Source of the DNA: Lachnospiraceae bacterium
GTDB lineage: Bacteria; Bacillota; Clostridia; Lachnospirales; Lachnospiraceae
Assembly: GCA_900763175.1 (NCBI GenBank)
Contig: CAAFJI010000189.1
Coordinates: 1-11,172 of the forward strand
DNA length: 11,172 nucleotides
Direction of reading: 5' to 3'
Shown: positions 7,024 to 11,172 of the stretch, piece by piece
Position numbering within the stretch: the first letter of the stretch is position 1
How the letters are laid out: each line of letters starts with the position of its first letter
The notes under the pieces: generated by a model
The model's input: only the letters and a program-made list of their open reading frames with translations
What the model was told of the DNA's origin: nothing
Databases searched by the model: none
Program-made: the position numbers and the translations under genes

Positions 7024-7896
7024 TCAGGCTTTCTGTCCTATTACTACACGGTCCAGACCAGCCAGATCCTTTATGACCTGAACGTTTGTGAAATCATTTT
7101 CCTGCATTAGCTCTAAAACAGCCTCTCCCTGGTCATATCCGATCTCGAACAGCATCCATCCTGCAGCCTTCAGGAACTGCCTGCCATCTTTTATGATCTG
7201 TCTGTAAAAATACAGTCCGTCTGAGAAGCCGTCCAGCGCAATTCTTGGGTCATGCAGCCGTACTTCCTCCATCAATGTCTCAATTTCCTCACTTTTGATG
7301 TAAGGAGGATTCGAGATAAGAATATCATATCGTGGCAGGTCCTTGCCACTGTTTTCTTTAAAAAAGGGATTGGAAAACAGGTCACTTTCTATAAAGTGTG
7401 CCTTTTTCTCCAGATTTAAGCTGACTGCATTTCGTTTCGCCACCTCAAGAGCCTTTGTGGAAACATCCACACCCACTCCTGTGGCATCTGCTTTCATTCC
7501 TAATATGCTAAGAAGAATACATCCGGAACCGGTACACATATCCAGGATTTCCGGATTTTCTTTTTCCCGGAGAAGCTCCAGAGCCTTTTCCACCAGAACT
7601 TCCGTATCCTGTCTTGGAATCAGCACATTCTCATTTACATAGAACTCAAAGCCCATAAAACAGGCCTGATGCGTAAGGTGCTGCAGCGGGATATGCCGTG
7701 CTCTTTGTTCCACCAGACTGCGGTACTGTGCGGCCTTTTCCTCCTCCACCGCATCCTCCTGATGGGCAAAGTAATATGCCCTGCTTTTGCCTGTCACATA
7801 TTCCAGAAGCAGCCAGGCGTCCAGAGAAGCTTCCTGAATATTCTTTTCCCTCAGGATATTGGTTCCTTCTTTTAAAAGTGCTTCCAGGGTCAGCAT
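7024..7896 (-). CDS. prmC: Release factor glutamine methyltransferase PrmC
   Basis: A 290-residue SAM-dependent N5-glutamine methyltransferase that modifies the GGQ glutamine of release factors. The N-terminal helical domain (about 1-85) recognises the release factor. The Rossmann-fold methyltransferase domain begins near 95 with LIPRQDTEVLVEKAL; its SAM-binding loop is DMCTGSGC at 119-126, and the catalytic NPPY is at 196-199 in ISNPPYI. The length is normal and no key residue is missing. The ATG overlaps the last seven bases of the upstream yqhQ gene, and GAGGG inside that gene serves as the Shine-Dalgarno, so translation is likely coupled. It lies directly before its substrate gene prfA. 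Confidence 0.97.
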   Translation of the reverse strand: MLTLEALLKEGTNILREKNIQEASLDAWLLLEYVTGKSRAYYFAHQEDAVEEEKAAQYRSLVEQRARHIPLQHLTHQACFMGFEFYVNENVLIPRQDTEVLVEKALELLREKENPEILDMCTGSGCILLSILGMKADATGVGVDVSTKALEVAKRNAVSLNLEKKAHFIESDLFSNPFFKENSGKDLPRYDILISNPPYIKSEEIETLMEEVRLHDPRIALDGFSDGLYFYRQIIKDGRQFLKAAGWMLFEIGYDQGEAVLELMQENDFTNVQVIKDLAGLDRVVIGQKA

Positions 7897-8909
7897 TTGG
7901 AAGCACCCTCAACAGAAGCCGGCTCCTCTTCCTCTTTTTCTTCGTATGGAACATCCAGATTAAATTCTTCTTTTAAATAAGCTCTCCAGTCAAATACTGC
8001 TTCCACTGCCTTGATGGCAACCTCCGCCATATCTGCTGTAGGCTCTTTTGTTGTAAATTTCTGCATTGCCATTCCCGGCTTGCTCATCATCAATGCAAAC
8101 TTACTGTCTGTTCTTCCTGCCCACTGGATGATCTCAAAGGAGATACCAGACACAATCGGAATCATCAAAAGTCGTCCCAACAAACGCAGCCAGTAAAACG
8201 GCACCAGAACGAAAATGAAATGCAGGAAAATACTTACCAGCATGACCAGGAACAGAAAGCTTGTTCCGCAGCGTCTGTGGAATCTGGAACTTGCCAAAAC
8301 GTTTTCTACCGTAAGGGGCTTTCCATTCTCCACGCAGTTAATGCACTTGTGCTCGGCTCCGTGGTACATGAAGGTTCTCTGAATGTCCTTCATTCTGGAA
8401 ATGAGCAGCATATAGCCCATAAACAGCCCAAGCTTCACAAAGGCCTCCACAATGGTGACAACTACTTCTGAAGCTCCAATTTTCCTGCAAAGACTTGCCA
8501 GAACATAGGGAAGCAGCATAAATGCCACTACGGAAACTGCAATGGAAATGGCAACCGTCACATAAAGCAGTGCTTTAAATGCCTTATCCTCTTTTTTCTT
8601 CTTGGCTTCCAGCTCTTCCGGAGAAAGATGGGCATTCTTCTCAGCCTCATCTTCATCCTCTTCATCTCCTGCGATTTCGGCAGAATACATCAGGCATTTG
8701 GTTCCGGTAACCAGGGAATCGATAAAGCTGACCATTCCACGGATAATTGGCTTTCTCCAAATCTTTCCCTTCCCGAAAATACACTTGTAATCCTCTACCT
8801 TCAGTTCAATTTCCCTGTCTGGTCGGCGGACTGCAATGGAATATTTGTCCTTATGGCGCATCATAATACCTTCCATTACGGCCTGCCCACCAATATTAGA
8901 TGGTTTCAT
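7890..8909 (-). CDS. yqhQ: DUF1385 membrane protein, YqhQ-like
   Basis: A 339-residue integral membrane protein of the DUF1385/YqhQ family, whose function I cannot state with confidence. Family landmarks are GGQAVMEGIMMR at 7-18, MYHGAEHKCINC at 181-192 and SRFHRRCGTSFLF at 208-220. Hydrophobic segments lie at about 112-138, 150-171, 217-238 and 242-259. A charged, probably cytoplasmic, linker (EEDEDEAEKNAHLSPEELEAKKKK, about 83-106) precedes the first, and the C-terminal tail is acidic. The His/Cys pattern in HGAEHKCINC followed by HRRC resembles a metal site, but that is inference. The start is set at 8909 because AAGGGAG lies six bases upstream; an in-frame ATG 21 codons earlier lies inside the intergenic hairpins and has no ribosome binding site. 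It overlaps prmC by seven bases. Confidence 0.93.
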   Translation of the reverse strand: MKPSNIGGQAVMEGIMMRHKDKYSIAVRRPDREIELKVEDYKCIFGKGKIWRKPIIRGMVSFIDSLVTGTKCLMYSAEIAGDEEDEDEAEKNAHLSPEELEAKKKKEDKAFKALLYVTVAISIAVSVVAFMLLPYVLASLCRKIGASEVVVTIVEAFVKLGLFMGYMLLISRMKDIQRTFMYHGAEHKCINCVENGKPLTVENVLASSRFHRRCGTSFLFLVMLVSIFLHFIFVLVPFYWLRLLGRLLMIPIVSGISFEIIQWAGRTDSKFALMMSKPGMAMQKFTTKEPTADMAEVAIKAVEAVFDWRAYLKEEFNLDVPYEEKEEEEPASVEGASKC

Positions 8910-8947
8910 TCGTTTCTCCCTTCCAGAATCGCTTTTCTGTAAAGAAT

Positions 8948-9023
8948 GGTCTGTGGAAAAAGCCTGTCGCACAGACCTTTCTTTTTATACAAAGAAAGGT
9001 TGAGATTTCCCAACCTCAACCTT
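8948..9023 (-). promoter_or_regulatory. Overlapping alternative hairpins between rpmE and yqhQ
   Basis: On the minus strand four pairings compete. Hairpin A: AAGGTTGAG (9015-9023) with CTCAACCTT (8996-9004), followed by TCTTTG. Hairpin B: ACCTTTCTTT (8991-9000) with AAAGAAAGGT (8975-8984). Hairpin D: GTCTGT (8971-8976) with ACAGGC (8962-8967), loop GCG, followed by five Ts at 8957-8961, which is a good intrinsic terminator shape. Hairpin C: GGTCTGTG (8970-8977) with CACAGACC (8948-8955), which excludes D. A and B share five bases; B and D share two. A may simply be the rpmE terminator; the overlaps allow an attenuator controlling yqhQ, for which I see no promoter of its own. Confidence 0.5.
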
Positions 9024-9043
9024 CTCACTTAGCAATATTCTGA

Positions 9044-9247
9044 TTATTTATTCAGGCCATATTTCTTATTGAACTTATCAATACGTCCACGAGCCTGAGC
9101 AGCCTTCTGCTGTCCTGTATAGAACGGATGACATTTGGAGCAGATTTCTACGTGGATATCCTGCTTGGTAGAACCTGTTACAAAAGTATTACCGCAGTTG
9201 CAGGTTACAGTTGCCTGATAGTAATTCGGATGGATTCCTTCTCTCAT
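9044..9247 (-). CDS. rpmE: 50S ribosomal protein L31, zinc-binding type
   Basis: A 67-residue large-subunit ribosomal protein. MREGIHPNYY, the HPFYTG segment at 40-45 and the basic C-terminal KFNKKYGL are typical of L31. Four cysteines, Cys16, Cys18, Cys36 and Cys39 (CNC and CSKC), make this the zinc-holding (C+) form rather than the zinc-free paralog that replaces it during zinc limitation. The ATG at 9247 is preferred because GAGGTG at 9254-9259 lies six bases upstream. An in-frame GTG three codons earlier is part of that ribosome binding site. It has its own promoter downstream of rho. Confidence 0.97.
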   Translation of the reverse strand: MREGIHPNYYQATVTCNCGNTFVTGSTKQDIHVEICSKCHPFYTGQQKAAQARGRIDKFNKKYGLNK

Positions 9248-9322
9248 GATTTTCACCTCTCTATATTTATTCTATTTTATTTGCGTTGAATCTGACGAAT
9301 TCACACTTTACACAGCCTACTG

Positions 9323-9351
9323 ATTATAGCATGACGCTACTGGAAATGCAA
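9323..9351 (-). promoter_or_regulatory. Predicted rpmE promoter
   Basis: On the minus strand, -35 TTGCAT at 9346-9351 is followed after exactly 17 bases by a perfect TATAAT at 9323-9328. The TATAAT is preceded by TGC, giving an extended -10. Transcription would start near 9316, leaving a leader of about 70 bases. The promoter begins only five bases past the rho stop codon, and no terminator is visible between rho and rpmE, so rho transcripts may also read into rpmE. Confidence 0.7.
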
Positions 9352-9356
9352 GTTAT

Positions 9357-10958
9357 TTATAAAAATTTCTGTTTTTTTATCATTTGCACAAATTCTTCGT
9401 TATTTTTGGTACGGGCAAACATGTTCAGGATCTGTTCTACTGCGTCCTCGGACTTCATTCCATTCAGGGCTTTACGCATAATGTAAACAGCCTCCTGCTC
9501 TTCCTTACTAAGAAGAAGGTCCTCTCTTCTGGTACCGGATTTCTGAATGTCAATGGCAGGAAATACTCTCTTCTCCTGAAGCTTGCGGTCAAGAACAAGC
9601 TCCATATTGCCGGTTCCCTTAAATTCCTCATAAATAACGTCGTCCATCTTGCTTCCGGTGTCAACCAGTGCCGTTGCCAGAATGGTAAGGCTTCCGCCCT
9701 CACGCATATTACGGGCAGCACCAAAGAAGCGCTTCGGCATATGCAAAGCTCCCGGATCAAGACCACCGGAAAGCGTTCTTCCACTTGGAGGAACTACCAG
9801 GTTATAAGCTCTGGCAAGTCTGGTGATAGAATCCAGAAGGATCACAACATCCTGTTTATGCTCTACAAGACGGCGGGCACGCTCCACTACCATCTCAGAT
9901 ACACGCTTGTGATGCTCTGGAAGCTCATCAAAGGTAGAATAGATAACCTCTACGTTCGGTCCCTGAATGGCTTCCTTTATGTCTGTTACCTCCTCAGGAC
10001 GCTCGTCGATGAGAAGAATGATCAGATGCATATCTTTATTATTTTTCAGGATAGACTTGGCTACATCCTTCAGGAGGGTAGTCTTTCCTGCTTTCGGCGG
10101 GGAAACGATCATACCTCTCTGTCCCTTTCCGATGGGGCTGATAAGGTCCACGATGCGCATTGCTGTTGTTCCGCCGGAACGCTCCATAATCAGCCTTTCA
10201 TCCGGGAAGATGGGTGTCATATTTTCAAAATTATATCTCTTCTGGCCTTCACTTGGGTGGAAGCCATTGATAGATGTCACGTATAGCAGTGCGCTAAACT
10301 TTTCCCCCTGAGTCTTGATTCGGATATTCCCCTGGATAATGTCTCCTGTTTTCAGATTGAATCTTCGGATCTGGGACGGAGAAACATAGATGTCATTCTC
10401 TCCCGGAAGATAGTTCTCACTTCTGATAAATCCAAATCCATCCGGCATAACCTCCAGAATACCATTTGCCTTCTCACCGCTGTCAAGCTGCACGGTCTCT
10501 GCCGGCACATGATAAGCACTGCCTGCACGCTCTGTCCGGTCCTCCAGGCTTCCTTCACGAACAGCCTCACTGTCGCATGACGGGATTTCCGCCGGCGGCA
10601 CTACATCCACAGATTTCACTACCGGCTCTTTTTTCACAGGATTTTCCTGCCTTGTCTCACTGACAGGACGGCTGTTCTCACTTCTAAAGGAGCCTCCTCC
10701 GTTTCTAAACTCCGGATTGCGTCTGTAAATCGTCCGTGCCTTCACCGGTACCACAGACTCTTTTTTCTCAACCGGCTCTTCCGGTTCCTTCTTCTCTTCT
10801 GTCACCTGGGGCTTCTCTGCCGGCTTCTCCTTCTCATCTTCCTGAAGCATACGCTCAATTAATTCAGGCTTTCTCATTGTAGAAATGCCTCTTAATCCCC
10901 TTGCCTTCGCAATAGCTTTTAATTCGGTCAAGGGCAACGATTCGTATTTTTCTCTCAT
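9357..10958 (-). CDS. rho: Transcription termination factor Rho with a long N-terminal insert
   Basis: A 533-residue Rho, against about 420 in E. coli. Rho is a hexameric RNA-dependent ATPase that travels along nascent RNA and ends transcription. Residues 1-40 are the SAP-like Rho N-terminal domain (LTELKAIAKARGLRGISTMRKPELIERM). Residues about 41-160 are a charged, low-complexity insert rich in Glu, Lys, Pro, Arg and Ser, including RNGGGSFRSENSR. The RNA-binding cold-shock-like domain follows at about 165-235 (GILEVMPDGFGFIRS). The ATPase core has Walker A PPKAGKTT at 287-294, Walker B VVILLD at 371-376, the Q-loop in LSGGLDPGALHMPKRF at 396-411 and the R-loop region DTGSKMDD...FKGTGNMEL at 433-454. 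The ATG at 10958 has AGAGGTAG upstream; an in-frame ATG 11 codons earlier would lie upstream of that site. Confidence 0.97.
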   Translation of the reverse strand: MREKYESLPLTELKAIAKARGLRGISTMRKPELIERMLQEDEKEKPAEKPQVTEEKKEPEEPVEKKESVVPVKARTIYRRNPEFRNGGGSFRSENSRPVSETRQENPVKKEPVVKSVDVVPPAEIPSCDSEAVREGSLEDRTERAGSAYHVPAETVQLDSGEKANGILEVMPDGFGFIRSENYLPGENDIYVSPSQIRRFNLKTGDIIQGNIRIKTQGEKFSALLYVTSINGFHPSEGQKRYNFENMTPIFPDERLIMERSGGTTAMRIVDLISPIGKGQRGMIVSPPKAGKTTLLKDVAKSILKNNKDMHLIILLIDERPEEVTDIKEAIQGPNVEVIYSTFDELPEHHKRVSEMVVERARRLVEHKQDVVILLDSITRLARAYNLVVPPSGRTLSGGLDPGALHMPKRFFGAARNMREGGSLTILATALVDTGSKMDDVIYEEFKGTGNMELVLDRKLQEKRVFPAIDIQKSGTRREDLLLSKEEQEAVYIMRKALNGMKSEDAVEQILNMFARTKNNEEFVQMIKKQKFL

Positions 10959-10986
10959 TAATTGTCTACCTCTTTGATTAAATAAA

Positions 10987-11011
10987 TGCAAGAAACAGCT
11001 TTCTTATTGCA
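10987..11011 (-). promoter_or_regulatory. Hairpin in the rho leader
   Basis: AAGAAA at 10990-10995 pairs with TTTCTT at 11000-11005 around a CAGC loop, and TGC/GCA (10987-10989 with 11009-11011) extends the stem after a three-base bulge. It lies about 15 bases upstream of the rho Shine-Dalgarno, and T-rich sequence follows it on the minus strand. It could influence rho expression or be incidental in AT-rich DNA. Confidence 0.3.
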
Positions 11012-11095
11012 ATATATTTTTAATATATTTTACGGGATACAATGTCTGATCGGACAGATATTATTTATGACTTTGATAAAAAATAACTTCTTTAT

Positions 11096-11104
11096 ATTTT
11101 AGCA
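11096..11104 (-). promoter_or_regulatory. Predicted rho promoter (extended -10)
   Basis: On the minus strand this reads TGCTAAAAT: a TAAAAT -10 at 11096-11101 with an upstream TGC. No clear -35 is present at 17 bases. Transcription would start near 11089, giving a leader of about 130 AT-rich bases before rho. A second perfect TATAAT at 11162-11167 near the window edge is an alternative start whose -35 would lie outside the window. Confidence 0.45.
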
Positions 11105-11172
11105 CACTTCAAATGGTCTGTCCATATCAAGTCAGTCAAATAATCATTTTCTTTTTATTACATTATACACAA

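Noticed and set aside
9044..9256. A longer L31 starting at GTG 9256.
   Set aside because: That GTG is part of the GAGGTG ribosome binding site for the ATG at 9247, and L31 proteins begin at the position matching MREGIHP.
9384..10286. A 300-codon open frame on the plus strand opposite rho.
   Set aside because: It mirrors the highly conserved Rho ATPase core; the open frame follows from codon bias in rho.
1..11172. tRNA or rRNA genes, CRISPR arrays, insertion sequences or phage genes.
   Set aside because: No cloverleaf, rRNA-like stretch, regularly spaced repeat, transposase or integrase was seen on either strand; the only repeats are the two palindromic elements.

Overview
The window looks like a chromosomal housekeeping segment from a low-to-moderate-GC Gram-positive bacterium, most likely a gut-type Clostridia of the Lachnospiraceae. 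The reasons are the gene order rho, rpmE, yqhQ (DUF1385), prmC, prfA, strong AGGAGG-type ribosome binding sites, a Rho with a long charged insert, and a secreted protein with aromatic cell-wall-binding repeats. The family-level placement is inferred from gene content and was not searched.

Layout. Most of the window reads leftward on the minus strand. From the right edge: an AT-rich leader and rho (transcription terminator); a promoter and rpmE (ribosomal protein L31); a 134-base gap packed with overlapping hairpins; yqhQ (DUF1385 membrane protein); prmC (release-factor methyltransferase), overlapping the end of yqhQ; prfA (release factor 1); a sugar-nucleotide-type nucleotidyltransferase; glmM (phosphoglucosamine mutase); and a TPR lipoprotein that starts two bases after the glmM stop. 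A plus-strand gene for a secreted transglutaminase-like protein with cell-wall-binding repeats then converges on the TPR gene and diverges from hflX, a minus-strand ribosome-associated GTPase at the left edge.

How the genes fit together. rho, rpmE, prmC, prfA and hflX serve transcription termination and translation; PrmC methylates the GGQ glutamine of the release factor encoded just after it. The nucleotidyltransferase and glmM form a tight pair pointing to envelope amino-sugar supply, and the coupled TPR lipoprotein and nearby secreted protein also face the envelope.

What stands out is non-coding. Two copies (61 and 71 bases) of one palindromic AGAG...CTCT element lie in opposite orientation on either side of the transglutaminase-like gene. 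The downstream copy sits inside the loop of a perfect 18-bp bidirectional terminator stem. The rpmE-yqhQ gap can form mutually exclusive hairpins that resemble an attenuator. I found no sign of a new defence, mobile or biosynthetic system; the genes are ordinary.
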